From Heterocephalus glaber (lineage: Eukaryota > Chordata > Mammalia > Rodentia > Bathyergidae): a stretch of 64,000 nt of DNA. Where the stretch lies: contig NW_004624734.1 in assembly GCF_000247695.1 (NCBI RefSeq), positions 15,761,983-15,825,982 of the forward strand, read 5' to 3'. Numbering within the stretch: the stretch's first letter is position 1; each line of letters begins with the position of its first letter. Below the pieces are notes generated by a model, which ran no database searches, was not told the DNA's origin, and worked only from the letters and a program-made list of their open reading frames with translations. The position numbers and the translations under genes were made by a program. This document shows, piece after piece, positions 35,836-48,121 of this stretch.

Positions 35836-38100
35836 GAATATAGCTGTGTAAGTAGAGGGGAAATTCTGAATTTCTGAATTAAAATGTTAAACTACAGGAA
35901 TTGTGATTTTCTAATTCATTTTACCCTCTTTTAAAAATTGACTTTTTAAAGAGCAATTTCAGGTTCTCAGAAAAACTGAGCTGAAATCCAAATCAATTTT
36001 TAATTCAATTTTAAGTATGAGCTTTATGTTAGGGTATGCAAATAAAGTCTTTGAAACTGAATTGTATATGTTTTTTGATTATTAAACATTCAATTTGTTT
36101 TTAAACTTTTTATTTTGAAGTAATTATTGATTTTGAGAAATTTAGACAAAGTAGAATATACTATGTCTGGAAACATGAATTGTATCTACTCCCAGTGGTG
36201 AGCAAATAATCAGGGTTTATGAAAATGTAAGGAATTGTGAAAGGTCAAATATATGAAAAATTAATTTAGTGACTGTGTACCCCAGAGCATGTATAATTTG
36301 GCGATACTCAGGTCTCAGTGAAGGAACAAAATAATTGTGTATGTCCCACTTGTTCAACAGGGGCCGCTGAGCACAATGGTTGGGGTAGGAATCCTTCCAA
36401 GCCAATGACCATAACCACATGTGCTCTGTTGGTTACCATGGCAGAGGGATGGCAAAGTGCAAAGGCCATACTGTACCTTCAAGCTCCCATTGGAAACCAT
36501 ATATCACATCTGCTCACATTAGCCAAAGAATGTCATAAATCTACACCTAACTTCAAAGAAACAGGCACCTATAATCCTGCAGTATGCTGAGATCGAGATC
36601 GGTGAATGCCCTTAAATGACTCTGAAGGTGAACGCCGATGTACTCTCCACAGAAAACAGATGACTCGATGAATCTACTTATTAACCAGTCACATTTAATT
36701 GTACTGATTTATCAAATTAATAACATGTGGTGGGCCTGTTTGTGAGCATAGCATTGTATAATCCTAGTTGAAAAATGAGAATGTACCTCAAAAATATTTA
36801 CATAATATGTAGCAATGGAATATTGCTTCTTTTTGTTTTTCCTGGCAGCATGAGAAAGAAAAGTTGAATGTGTCTTAAACACAAATATATCATAATTATA
36901 ACTCTGTTTGGACAATTTATTATTGGCAGTAGTTTCCTCCCTGTAAAAATGATCTGCTGAAACATATTAGGCATTTACTACTTTTGGCTCTGGAGTGAGA
37001 TCTCCAGGGATGAAATTCAGTGTTTTGTAGTATGGCTCAACTGAGACTGATTTTACTAATTTCCAGACAAGAGAATGGGGTGATACTCATAGTAATCAAA
37101 ATAAAATCTGGCATAATTATGGCATTGTTAGTCTGTGGAACTTCTCACTGAATTCATCACTCAAATACCTAAGGGATAAGTGGACTGATGATCTGCCCAA
37201 GCCAATACTCTTATTCAAAGATATGTTAGTAGTAATAAAAAATAACAACTGGGTAGTTCATACACATTAAACTCATTTGCCTCTTGTAAAAAGGCTGTGA
37301 AGATATCATTAGTAGTAATGTATGGAAAGCAAATGTCAATGCAACCTACTTGACTATAGGCCAAGCTTTTAACCACAGTATTGATTTGATTTCTTATCTA
37401 AATATTGTTTATTAAATTCCTCAAGTAATACCATTATGATTAGATTCTGACCTACATTAAAAAATATATTTTTTTCTCATTCTCCCCAAAAGACTTTCAG
37501 GTTGCTTAATACTTTCACACCTTGTTGCAAAATAAAGGAATTTCATTAATAGATATTGATGATGCCTTTGGCTTAGAAATCATGTGGTTTAGCACTTAAC
37601 ACACACTTAATATGTGTGTGTATATATTCATGGGTGTTTCAATATTCATTTCTAATGACTCAACATTCAACCATACTAATAATTTTGCTAGAAAAAATAG
37701 TTCATGAAAAGCCAAAATTTATAAAAAGCAAATAGTTTTTGTAAAAATAAAGCACAAAATATAGCTATACATGATGCAATAGAAGTGGAGTTACTCTCTA
37801 CATTTGAAATTAATGAATACAGAATCAAAGGATATAGGAGTTAAAAATAAAACTAACTGTAGCATAGTCTAATAATTCCTTTTCTGTCAGAGAAAGAGAA
37901 AATAATATTTATTCTAAATTCCAGATTCTACTTAAAAGACTGAGTTCCCAAAGTTACACAGCTGCCAGTAGGCAAACAGTTTAATCATATTTCCAACTAG
38001 ACACAAGGAGCTCAAGTAAGTGACAGTGGGTAGGTTGATATTTGTATAGACAAATTTATGGGACTTTTAAGTGTTTTTTGGTTTAGTTAAGTCCATATAA
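35836..38100. other. Unique DNA with a possible ancient LTR piece
   Basis: The segment 36390-36600 (ccattggaaaccatatatca, ttcaaagaaacaggcacc) resembles a decayed LTR, but I cannot name it. A weak MIR-like segment lies at 37915-38040 (aaagttacacagctgccagtagg). No exon was seen. Confidence 0.35.
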
Positions 38101-38290
38101 CCTGGCGTGGTGGCACATGCCTTTAATCCCAACCATCTGAGAGGCTCAAGCAGGAGAATCTCAAGTTCAAGCCCATTTTGAGCAACTGAGCAAGACCCTG
38201 TGTCAAAAAAAAAAAAAAATCAAAAGGCTAGGAATGTAGTCATGGGGAAGACTGTGGGTTCAATTGCAAGTACTACAATAGATTAAAAAG
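38101..38290 (+). mobile_element. B1-dID dimeric SINE, near full length
   Basis: The left half is a B1 monomer: cctggcgtggtggcacatgc, ctttaatcccaacc, gagcaagaccctgtgtc, then an A run. The right half is ID-derived: aggctaggaatgtagtcatg and gtgggttcaattgcaagtac, followed by an A-rich end. Possible diverged direct repeats are agtccatataacct before and agtaaataaacct after. The 7SL-derived unit fused to an ID unit identifies the dimeric B1-dID family. Confidence 0.88.
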
Positions 38291-38842
38291 TAAATAAACC
38301 TGTGATTTGATATGAGAGTACAAATCTTCCTTTGTCATCTCATCCTTTTTATTATTTTAAAAGAAGGATAATTTATCTTCCTGAAATATAAATATATCCT
38401 TTTGCCCAAGTCCCTGAGGAGAACTGAGTATCAAGATAATGTTTCATCAACCCAGATATGCTTATAATGAATTAGAAAAAGCTCAAATCATCCACCTATG
38501 GCTAAATAAAGTCATAGACTTGCAATAGTATTTTGACCCATATCCATCAAGATATCAAAAGGATATTAGTAGATGGCAGGTGTGTAGCCTGGAAATAATA
38601 GGGCAACTATTCATCTCCTGCACTGTTTGAATCTACTTCAGGCAAGTGGGACATGGACCTTGTATGTGTCCAGAATGAGAAGCATCCTTTTACAAGGAGC
38701 AATATACACCACTATTTTTGGGTTATTTCTGGGAAAACCATCCCCGTTTAGAATAGAAACACATCCTGGTCAGTTTCTCAGTCACCTAGAACTCACTGAA
38801 TCTCTCTGCTTCAGGATCCTGTAGTGGCTACAATTATTGACA

Positions 38843-39030
38843 TTGAAATCAATTTTCCTAAAGTCAAATTCCAGCTTTCAAGCTACTTGTGGGTCTTTGA
38901 GAAAAATAATGTCTGAGCTTCATTTCTTTCATAAATAAGATGAAAGGAATAGTTACTATCTATCTTCCACAGCATCCATGAGTGTTAAATGTGATATACA
39001 TAAAGATTCCAGGACATGGTTAGTAAATAG
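38843..39030 (+). mobile_element. MIR SINE
   Basis: The sequence runs caaattccagctttcaagct, acttgtgggtctttgag, gagcttcatttctttc and ataaataagatgaaaggaat, as MIR does (tcctggctctgccacttact ... ctgtaaaatgggg). It is diverged but collinear. Confidence 0.65.
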
Positions 39031-39974
39031 CCGCTAAGTCATTACAGTCCTTATTTAGTGCTAATGTCACATGGAAATGTGGCTCACTCAAAAGGGAAGC
39101 AAAAAAACCCAAAACTCAGTTTAATGAAAAAAGGGAAACCTGAGGATGTAATTTGAAAAGAAAAGAAGTGTCTCAGTCAACTGACATCATGTCCTAGGGC
39201 TTAGTTTGAGTTGTACAATTGTTTTGCTAAAGGGGAAAATCCTAGCCATTGGAGCCAGAGCTCCCTGCCCTAGTCAGCAAATCAAGATTTTGCAAAGTTT
39301 TACTTTCATCGACATTGAACCTGCTGATAATTTCTCAGGCAGTAGATCCACACTATTCTTTTTAGAAATAAACTTAAATGATGCTTCATTGTAGATTAAT
39401 TCCTTTTAATGTAAATCAATTCTATTTAACATGTTGCCTTCCTTGTAGTTTCATTAGCAACAATCTTTTCAAATTATTGTGAGAGTTCATTTTACAGGTG
39501 GCATAAAGTAAAAAAGCAAGCAGTTAGTCCTAAAAACTGAAGTCAGTTTCTATAACCCAGGTCTCCTATGAAAATATCCCTTCTTCAATCTTTGCTGTAC
39601 TCTCTAACTACACATACTCAGAAAGAAACTGTAGCATGATTGTAGCATGATCTTTGGCATTTGAGTTTTATTATTCAATAAGTTCATATGTATTCACACC
39701 CATATGCAATTCAGAAATTAAATCCCCCTTGAAAATAATGCAACTTATGCTGTAAATAAATAACATGTAGTCTATTTAAAAATATGAAGGGTAAATAAGA
39801 AAAACTAAGTAGTTCAAACTGGGTGAAAAACAATGCTTAGATTTAAAAGTGTAGGTATGTAGCAGTAAAAGTAACCTAGGCAGTTGGAATCAAATCTAAA
39901 AGATATTCAAGAAAAATAATAATAATGCTTCAAAAGTAAAATGAAAGATAGAAGTATTTACTAGATAGTAGGTT

Positions 39975-40145
39975 TCAGTATTTGTTTCATTTTAGCCTCA
40001 GGCTAACTCAGGTAGGTTGATTTTATCCCCATTTTATAGAAGGGGGAAACAAAGCAGAGCTACTTTCTGAATATTACACATGTAATCTTCTATGATAAAT
40101 AATTGGCATTAGAATACAAATATTTCTAGTTCAAAGTTAATGGTT
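39975..40145 (-). mobile_element. MIR SINE, antisense
   Basis: The plus strand shows gattttatccccattttata then gaagggggaaacaaagcaga, the antisense hallmark of MIR, with decayed flanks to about 40145. Confidence 0.65.
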
Positions 40146-40210
40146 CTTATTTTTTTTTACTTCCCACCTATCCCTACTGCTCCCACTCAGTGCCTCAAGT
40201 AACATGTTTT

Positions 40211-40304
40211 TTTGTTTTTGTTTTTGTTGTTTTAGTACAGGGAATCGAACTTAGGACCTTGCACTTGCAAGGCAGGCAACGGAACCACTGAGCTAAATCC
40301 CCAG
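40211..40304 (-). mobile_element. ID-type SINE, perfect 17-bp TSD
   Basis: A reversed tail (tttgtttttgtttttgttgt) is followed by agtacagggaatcgaactta, a gcaggcaacgg block and gagctaaatccccag. Perfect direct repeats ctcaagtaacatgtttt lie at 40194-40210 and 40305-40321. The insertion abuts or splits the L1M sequence that follows. Confidence 0.94.
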
Positions 40305-40321
40305 CTCAAGTAACATGTTTT

Positions 40322-40765
40322 AAAAATTGAAATTATCAATACACAACTTACATATCATAACACAACATAATGTAACATAAGCTATGTCCATTTAAGGTGT
40401 ACTATTAAAGAAGCTTTGACAGATATCTATGCTTGTGCAACTGCTGCAGTTTGAAAATACAGACTTTCCACAGCCTTGGAGATGTGTTATGTTCTTTTGG
40501 AATCCACCCCCCTTCCCAATCAGACAGAGCAAACCACCAATGTTCTGCCTGACTATATATTAGCACAAATTTTGTAAAAGTTCGTAAAAATGAAAGTTAG
40601 AACATATGCATTTTATGTGATCTAGCTTCTTTCCCTCTACGTGATTTTGATGTTGTTTTGTGTGTTTGTAGTTTGACCATTATTGCAGCCCAGTCATATT
40701 CTGCTGTATGGATATACTATATTTCTCTTATTCAGTCAACAATCAGAAATCAAGGAGTAGCTTGA
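40322..40765 (-). mobile_element. L1M 3' region, antisense
   Basis: The plus strand shows caacttacatatcataacac, a 'gctatgtccatttaaggtgt' block, ttgtgcaactgctgc, gaacatatgcattttatgtg, tctagcttctttccctct, catattctgctgtatgga and tatactatatttctctt. These are antisense landmarks of the old L1 3' end in correct order. Confidence 0.75.
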
Positions 40766-41169
40766 CTGAGTTTTTCTTCTAAGACACTCCAACTGTAAGG
40801 ACAACTATATTCTGAGTCTATTGTTCCCTGAACCTTGGACTGAGGCTAGAGGCTTATAGTTTTAAGGTTGGTCACTCAAACAGCTGTATCCTCAGGTACT
40901 CTCTTCATTTTTAGGCAAAATAACCCCAAAGAACCTTTAAATAATTCTAGGACTAATAAGATAGTTTGGCTCTTTTTGTTGGAGATATGTTAGTTTTAGA
41001 ACGCAAATATATTTCTGTATACTGTCAATGAAAATTTTTGAAATCTATATAAAATTCTGAATTTTACTGAATTTTACAGTACTATCTATAGTGAAACCTT
41101 TTAGTGTGAAGTGAAAAACATATGTGTAAGATCTACATGTTGAAAAATTTAACATGCTTTTAGTGATAC

Positions 41170-42466
41170 AAAATAAACCAAGAAGATTTAAAAAAATAGA
41201 GATATATCATATGAATGGGCCGAAAGACTCAGTGTTGTTGAGAAATCAATTATCATCATATTAACCTATAGAATGAACATAATCCCAATGAGAAACACTA
41301 GGAATTGATTTATTTTCCTTCGTTTGAAGTCAACTGGTTGGTTCTAAATAGTCTGTGGGAAAGCAAAGGAAATAGAAAAGCCATGGCAGTTTTCACAAAG
41401 GACAGAGCCAGAGAACTTGCACTACCTGATTCTGAGACTTAATATAAAAGCTTGTAATCCAAACGGTATAGAGCTGGCAGCGGGACAGAGACCTCGATCA
41501 ATCAGGGCACAATAAAGAGTCTGGAAATAGACACACACTTGTATGCTCAATTCATTTTTGACAAAGGCACAAGGTCATTTTATGAAAAAGAATAAAAATT
41601 TCTACAACTTATTCTGGAACAGTGAAAATTTAAGAGCAAAAATGATCCTCAACTGACACTTCACACACCAAAGAGCTAAGCCTAAACCCTACAATATATA
41701 ATTCCTAAAAACAAACCCTGAACAAAGAATCTTTTTGATCTTGCTTTAGACAGAAACAACACAGACACAATACGAAAAGCATGATTCATAAAAGAATTTC
41801 AAAATTTTGACTTCATCAAAACTTAAAAACATTTCTTCAAATGGCATTTTTAAGATAAAATACAAGCCAGAAATTGAGGATATTTGTATTCAAAAAACGT
41901 TAAGAAATCTCAACAACAAAGTGTAAGAAAGAAGCAACCCAGTATAGAGTTCTACCCATTTTTGAACAGACAATTCACAAGTGAAGTTGTATAGATTGCA
42001 AATAAATACATGAAAAATGTGCTTAACATAATTAATGATAAAGCAAGTTACAGTTAAAAGCATAATACTCCCATACTACGTCAATTTTAAGCAATTAAAA
42101 TAATCTTATAATAGTGAGAATGCAAAGTACATGCACCCTCACATTCTGCTAGTACGAATATTACATGTAAATGTTTGAAAAGGCAACAAGGTTGATCCTT
42201 TTAGAGGATTGCTTTCAGCAACAAAAATGAAAATAAATTGATATGTTCTTACTGTGGATCAGAGGATCACATACGCAGTATATGTTATGTGGTGAAGTTC
42301 AAATCTGCAAAACGGTGTTAGAGAAATTTAGAAGTTTGGCAGAACTGCTTTATATCTTGATCAGTAATTATATAACTGTATTCATTTACTAAAATCCACA
42401 GTAAGGTATGTTAAAAAATTTGAATTTAGTGAATTAAATTAAGCTTCCATAAACCTGATATCAACA
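41170..42466 (+). mobile_element. L1M ORF2 C-terminal remnant and 3' end, sense
   Basis: Ordered ORF2 landmarks are visible: gaatgggccgaaagactcag, cataatcccaatgagaaac, acttgcactacctgattctg, an 'agagtctggaaatagacaca' block, aattcatttttgacaaagg, gcatgattcataaaagaa and tctcaacaacaaagtg. At the end come a tatcttgatcagtaattat block and ttaagcttccataaacctga. About 1.3 kb of an old L1 survives without a usable frame. It reads opposite to the L1M piece just upstream. Confidence 0.82.
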
Positions 42467-42825
42467 ACAACAAAAAACACTGAATGGCGTGAAACAAAAT
42501 TTCAATCCAGCAATATTCACCATGACACTAAAGGCTATAATTAAGTACTCAGATGGTTACTTATGTAGTTGACTACAAATACGGCGATACAGCCACAAAT
42601 GCTCACAACTCATGTACTATTAATCATGTTGCATTCTAAATTTGATTTTCTGAGATAATGTACAATTTTAGTAAACTCTAAAAATTAAGTATAACTTTCC
42701 CATCAATTATGGGGTAGTTACATTTCTAGAAAGCTTACTGCATATTACAACCATAAAATATGTTTAGAATTGATGTGGAAATAGAGTTAGGTTTTTGTCT
42801 CAGGAAGGAAGTGAGTGATCTGGTG

Positions 42826-43040
42826 TTTTAGAGCAGAGAGTCTCAAGGCAGATTTCTTTGCCTCAAATCCTGGCTCTGCATCCTCCCAGTTTGGTGACCT
42901 TGACCTCAGACAATTATTTGTACCCGTGTTTACTCTGTTTTCTCATCTGTAAAATGTAGTGGTGATATCAAACTAATTGATTTTATGAAAATTAACTGGG
43001 CAATTGTTTGAAAACCCTTACAAAAGTGCATGGCCCATGA
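42826..43040 (+). mobile_element. MIR SINE, near full length
   Basis: Clear collinearity with MIR is seen in gttttagagcagagagtctc, caaatcctggctctgcatcc, tttggtgaccttgacctcag, ttttctcatctgtaaaatg and aaaagtgcatggccca. It is one of the best preserved MIRs in the window. Confidence 0.85.
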
Positions 43041-45690
43041 TAGGGGGCCCAAAGCATCTCCTGAAGGCTCTAGCCCAGAGTCAAAATGCCTACGTGTTTT
43101 TCATCTTCTGTTTGATTGCAGGCCATTTACGGACAGAGCTGCCCTCCCAACAACAGACAGTGGTGCTGCAGGCTCTGAAGAGTTGCAGGCAGATCCTCCA
43201 CACCTCCAGCCACCATCATCTCGTAGTCATGACCTCACACATGCTATTCCGGTGTCTCTGTGCCTACATTTCTTTATCTGAGACCTTGGGTAGAGATTTT
43301 CTTCAGAGACCTCTGTCCAGGCCTCCTTACCAAAGAGAAAGGGGAAACTTTGAAGATATTTTCCCTACCCTGACTCAGTAGCCACCACAGGCTCCAGGAA
43401 ATGGCTGGTGTTCTAGATTCTTCTTTATGCTATCACACAAAATAAGCTTTAACATTTTCATTTTGGGCTTGTTTCATTAGTCTGCTCCTCTGTCAGACAG
43501 TGCTTTCTTTTCCAACTCAGGTGAATTTCTGATGTTCTCCTAGTTATTATAATCACTCCAGTAATAATTATTATTACTATATATCATTAGACACTGTCTT
43601 GTTAATAGATATTCTCTTCAGATATTTGAAAATCTTCAGGACACTCAATGTACCTATGCTGTGCTGGATGACACCATGCATTATAGCAGATTCTGGCCTC
43701 TATTCACTAAATGCTAGAAAACTAATGCAATCACGGTGGATATAAAACACATTTTGACCTACCTTGTAAAATGAGCCCAGAGGAGCAGAGTCTACCTTGA
43801 ACACTCAGAGACTGTGATACTAACGCTTCTCATGAAGGTCTCTGTTTCTTGGTAAATTCCTCCAGGCCATTCATGAAAGCAAGACAGTGGACCATAGGCC
43901 ATGAGCCATCTCTACTCACCAGCTTACAGACCTCTCCTGGAGATCTCCAAATGTTTACTTTACCATAGCTATCATTCTGAAAGTGTTTTTTTAAGTTTGT
44001 TATTTATAAGAATCTTTGTCCTTCAAAGTAAAAATGCCAGAGTTATTGCCATTGAATAAATAATATCAGAACTTCTCTCAAATATTACTTTGAATATTAA
44101 TTGCATATCTATTCACATACCCACTTTCTAAAAACATAGGTAACCTCCAGCAATCCCATAAATAATAAAGTGAACAGATTTTTAATCCCTTTTCAGATAA
44201 ACTTTGGCTGCAAGTATTCAGATAATAGCTGAAAATTTATGTTTTACACAGAATGAAGACCTAAAACAATGGCAATGGTTGAAAAGGGTAAAACAAAACA
44301 AACCAAAACAATATAATGAATGGAAAATTCAAGCAGCAAAACAATTGCTATATAATTTATGTTCTTTGAAGAAAAAAAGACAAGTGTATTTTTTTTGCCC
44401 AGTGCTTTCAAGTACACTTTAGGTGAAGACTGTTTATAGAAATAAACATGTTTTCATGTAGAATTTTGAAAATACTTTTTCACATACACTTGTGATTGCT
44501 AATAATGTCAGAAATAGGCCATATTAATATTGTTACTGTAGTCAAGTGGACTTGAGAAAATTTCATTTCTGTGTTTCTTTTACTAAATGGAGTAGTTATT
44601 GTTTATATGAGAAAGCACAGACCTGAGATCTATTGAAGCTCTGATGCAAATAACCTTTCTGTATGAACTAGATTCCATCATCAACAGGTTAAAATGGTCG
44701 AGGGATAACCAAGCAAGTAAAATAAATGCCATTACAAAGAAATGTGTTATCTAATTGGAAAGAAATTATGTAACTAAATAAGGAATGATATGCATTCAAA
44801 AATAATAAAAAAGTAAGTATTCCAGAAGTGATATCAAATTAGTGGTGTGAAATTGAATAGGCGAACTCATCACCATTGCCAAAAAAACAAATCAGAGAAG
44901 GATGAAGAGTGGTCTCTTTCCCAGACTGGAAACTTTGATTTTGGACAAGAAAGAAGATTTTTACCTAACAGAAGGCAATAGAAGGAAGAGGAAGATACTT
45001 AAGGTTAATCAGGAAAATACAGTATTTGCAAAGAGCAAAGACTTTGAGCAATACAGATGTACAATACAAAATGTATAATTTCTAATACAACTGCAGGAGA
45101 GTGTTCCTTACCTACCTGAAATTTTCTTTAGTTCATTTTTTATATCTTGGTGATGATACACCAGAATAATACATCTGATACCATGCTATGAAAGTGATTA
45201 TTTTATTACATTCAATTTGAGAAAATAGGAAAATTTAGGGGAAATTATTTTACAGACTATCCATTATCTTTGGGTATGCCATATATAAGCACTGTTACTT
45301 CACAAATATATTATTTTAGGTCAATACCTTTAGATTTAGAATTTTTCATTTTCCTATAAAATCTGTAGATATTTTCAATTTTCCTACATGAAAAGATTTC
45401 CTCAACCTAATTTAGAGATACCTTTACCATTTGTAAATACATTTCCAGCCACATAATGCACCACTATTTTAAATAATCATAAGTCTGGACTCATTTTTAA
45501 AAGAAAGAAATTTAATATAAATTAAGATACTAGTGTAACATTATCATTCAAGTGTCTCTAGTCTGAATAGATGTTTTATGCTTTAATGCTTTTCCCCTCT
45601 TATTCTTAAGAATGTACAAACAATATATTAGAGATATCTTAAATAACAAAATGAGCTCTGTTAGGTTGGTGTCACTGTCTTTTGCTACTC
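43041..45690. other. Unique DNA; weak exon-like block at 43131-43285
   Basis: A pyrimidine-rich acceptor-like sequence (ttcatcttctgtttgattgcag) ends at 43130. It is followed by two overlapping frames, one of which gives DSGAAGSEELQADPPHLQPP in its middle and stops at 43281. No donor was needed if terminal, but no polyadenylation signal follows closely and the frame is not recognised. The rest is unremarkable AT-rich DNA. Confidence 0.3.
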
Positions 45691-45708
45691 TGAAAATAGC
45701 AATATTTT

Positions 45709-45742
45709 ACACTTGATCTTAGCCAAAAGGCCGAGAAGCGAT
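45709..45742 (-). pseudogene. 3'-truncated U2 snRNA retropseudogene (first 34 nt) with perfect TSD
   Basis: The reverse complement starts atcgcttctcggccttttgg and continues with ctaagatcaagtgt. This equals nucleotides 1-34 of U2 snRNA with no mismatch that I can see. The insert is flanked by perfect 17-bp direct repeats gaaaatagcaatatttt at 45692-45708 and 45743-45759, and one further shared A makes the junction ambiguous by a base. There is no A tail. The integration site on the nicked strand reads atttt/aa, the L1 endonuclease consensus. The copy stops just before the branch-point-pairing GUAGUA and lacks the Sm site and all later stems, so it cannot function. Confidence 0.95.
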
Positions 45743-46414
45743 GAAAATAGCAATATTTTAATTTTCATTTAAATTTATGCAATGTACTTCAATTATTTCC
45801 ATATTACTATTGAGTAAAGAAAATATCAGAGGATACAAGTGAAACTCCAAAGTAATTTTGAAAAAAATACATAAACCACGGGATTTACAAAACTATCTGT
45901 AAACTTAAAACCTGATCTAATGATGAGGCAGGCTTTTCTGAGAGACAAGGTTTCATTAAGTTTAATTAAAGTATCTGTCTGCTTCAACAGACATCCCAGT
46001 GACCAGGAAACAGAAGTCAAGAATTCCTATTTCCTGTCTTTTAAGAGCTCTGCTTAGTTGTCAATTTCCTGCTGTCATTATCTTTACATTCTGATATTCT
46101 CATGCTTATCATGAATAAGCAGAAATATTAGAAGACCATATATAACATCATGACAAAGTCAGCAGTAAAGAGATAGTGGATGATATTTTTGAAAGACATA
46201 AGAAAAACTAAGAAAGCAAAATAATGTGGCAAATGGATTATCCTTCAAGGAAAATCATCATCAAGATCCTTGACTAGAAATAGTGTATCAATGCAACAAA
46301 CCGAAACATTTCTTTCTCCATCCTCAAATGTCATTTAATTAGAAAATTTTCACCATTATGAGAAATGTTTGTTGATTCTTTAAATCATTTTGCTTTGCAC
46401 TTGCCATAATTTTC

Positions 46415-46565
46415 TAATTTATTCCTTACAACATATAAAATAGGAATTTTGTCCTTATTCCAGAAGTGCTGAAGTGTAGATAGGGAGATAAAATAACTTA
46501 CTGAGACTTCACACTTACTAGCCAAAGAAACAAGAGTTAAAACCAATACTATCTGACTCATATTT
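46415..46565 (-). mobile_element. MIR SINE, antisense
   Basis: The plus strand shows ttattccttacaacatataa aataggaatttt, then gataaaataacttactgag and acttactagccaaagaaac. This is the antisense order of MIR (cattttacagatgagg ... aagtaacttgcccaaggtca). It is diverged. Confidence 0.6.
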
Positions 46566-47927
46566 GTTGTACATAGCTGTTAAGTGATAACATCTTTGCA
46601 ATAGTATTTTGGGCCATTAATGGCTAAAAAACAAAAGAAAGTTAGTTGTTTATCACATTTTATCAATGCATTCTTGGAGATCCAGATGTTATCCTGAAAA
46701 TGTCACAAAGTGATTAATCTTGCTCCCTGTACAAACTATCCCCATTTGTTGGACAAATGACAATAAAAACAATAAATATGTGGATCACTTACATTGTACC
46801 TCCATTAATAATAAGCATCAGCATTTTATGTGCCAAATACAAGGGGATAAAAATAATCTTTCAGATCTAATATTATTTCAAAGACATTTTATTTAAATCG
46901 ACACCTTATTTCTTTTTATGTAGACAGAATCAACGGCAGTGAATGAATTTTCACAAACACGATTAACAAACGTTAGTACTTGAGGAAAGAGTTCAGTAGC
47001 ATAGGAAATATCTAAGAAAGAAGAAAGCCTGTTCATATATCATACATTTATTCAAAATAGAAAGGTATCTTATATTAACATATATGTGCAGCTCAAACTA
47101 CAAAGCACATCAAAAAATACCTAAAAGATAGTGAAATAGAGAGCAAACATAGCCTGTGCTTGCACATCCACTGTGAATTTGTGGTGGTGTTGCACTGGGC
47201 GAGTGGTTTTCCTCCTGTGGTATCACTTTTGTCATATTTAATTAGGAATGAGAATCAATGCCATGTTAAAGTTTTGATGTGAGCATTGTATAAATTGCAC
47301 ACATAAAAAGAACATCACTTTGTCTGACATACAGTTCTTGTTATTCTAGAAGACTAAGACAAAAGATATACATTCACATTCCTATTTTTCTCGGACATTT
47401 GTAAATACCCTAAAACTACCTTAAGAATAGTTTTTATTTACTGCCTCACAGTTCATTTCCCTCTCTCCTTCTGTCCCTTCTTTTCCTCTCCCCTGGGTCC
47501 CTCTCTCTTTCTTACTCTCTCCTCCTTCTCTGTCTTTTCTTTTGCTAGCATCTTGCTGCAGCTACACTGAGGTTCATTGCCTAAAATACTTCTTAAAGCA
47601 GTATTATAGATATAAAGTTCTATGGCTATAAAGTCAATTCATAACTTTTAGGTAATCATAGGACTCTGGGTTTAGGGAACTTTTCCCTGGAATTGGGTAC
47701 TGCTTGGAACTGAATGAGGGAACCTCATTAAATTAACTGTTAGTTCTGTAGTTTAACTGTACCCTAGACAACTGAAAGGCTCAGGTGTTCCTTAATATCA
47801 AAACAATGGTACTAGCAAGGGTGACAGGGGAAGATAAAAAAATGGAAACCTCTAAATGCTACTCAAAATATGTAAAAGTTTGAATAAAATAACGAACAGC
47901 TTATTAGAGAGAGAAAGGTGAGAGTGT
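46566..47927. other. Unique DNA, no gene seen
   Basis: A pyrimidine-rich patch (about 47455-47548) with ccctctctccttctgtccc is the only compositional feature. No splice-bounded frame was found. Confidence 0.4.
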
Positions 47928-47976
47928 AGGAGGAGAGGAAAAAGGAAAGGAAGAGGGGGAAGAAGGAAGAGAGAAA

Positions 47977-48033
<57 letters not shown>

Positions 48034-48121
48034 GGAGAGGGAGAGAGAGAGAGGGAGGGAAGGAGGGAGGAAGGAAGGAAGGAAGGGAGGGAGGAGGGAG
48101 GAGGGGGGGAGAGGAAAGGGG
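47928..48121. repeat. 194-nt uninterrupted purine tract
   Basis: Every base from 47928 to 48121 is A or G on the plus strand. It grades from mixed GGA/GAA through (GAAA)n at about 47975-48023, (GA)n, (GGGA)n and (GGAA)n to a G-rich end containing ggaggggggga. The 108-codon minus-strand frame (S/L/P/F-rich) is its shadow. Such mirror-like purine tracts can form triplex DNA, and the G-rich end could form quadruplexes. Confidence 0.97.

Noticed and set aside
45709..45742. Functional U2 snRNA gene
   Set aside because: Only the first 34 nt are present. The rest of the RNA, the Sm site and any snRNA promoter are absent, and duplications show retroposition.
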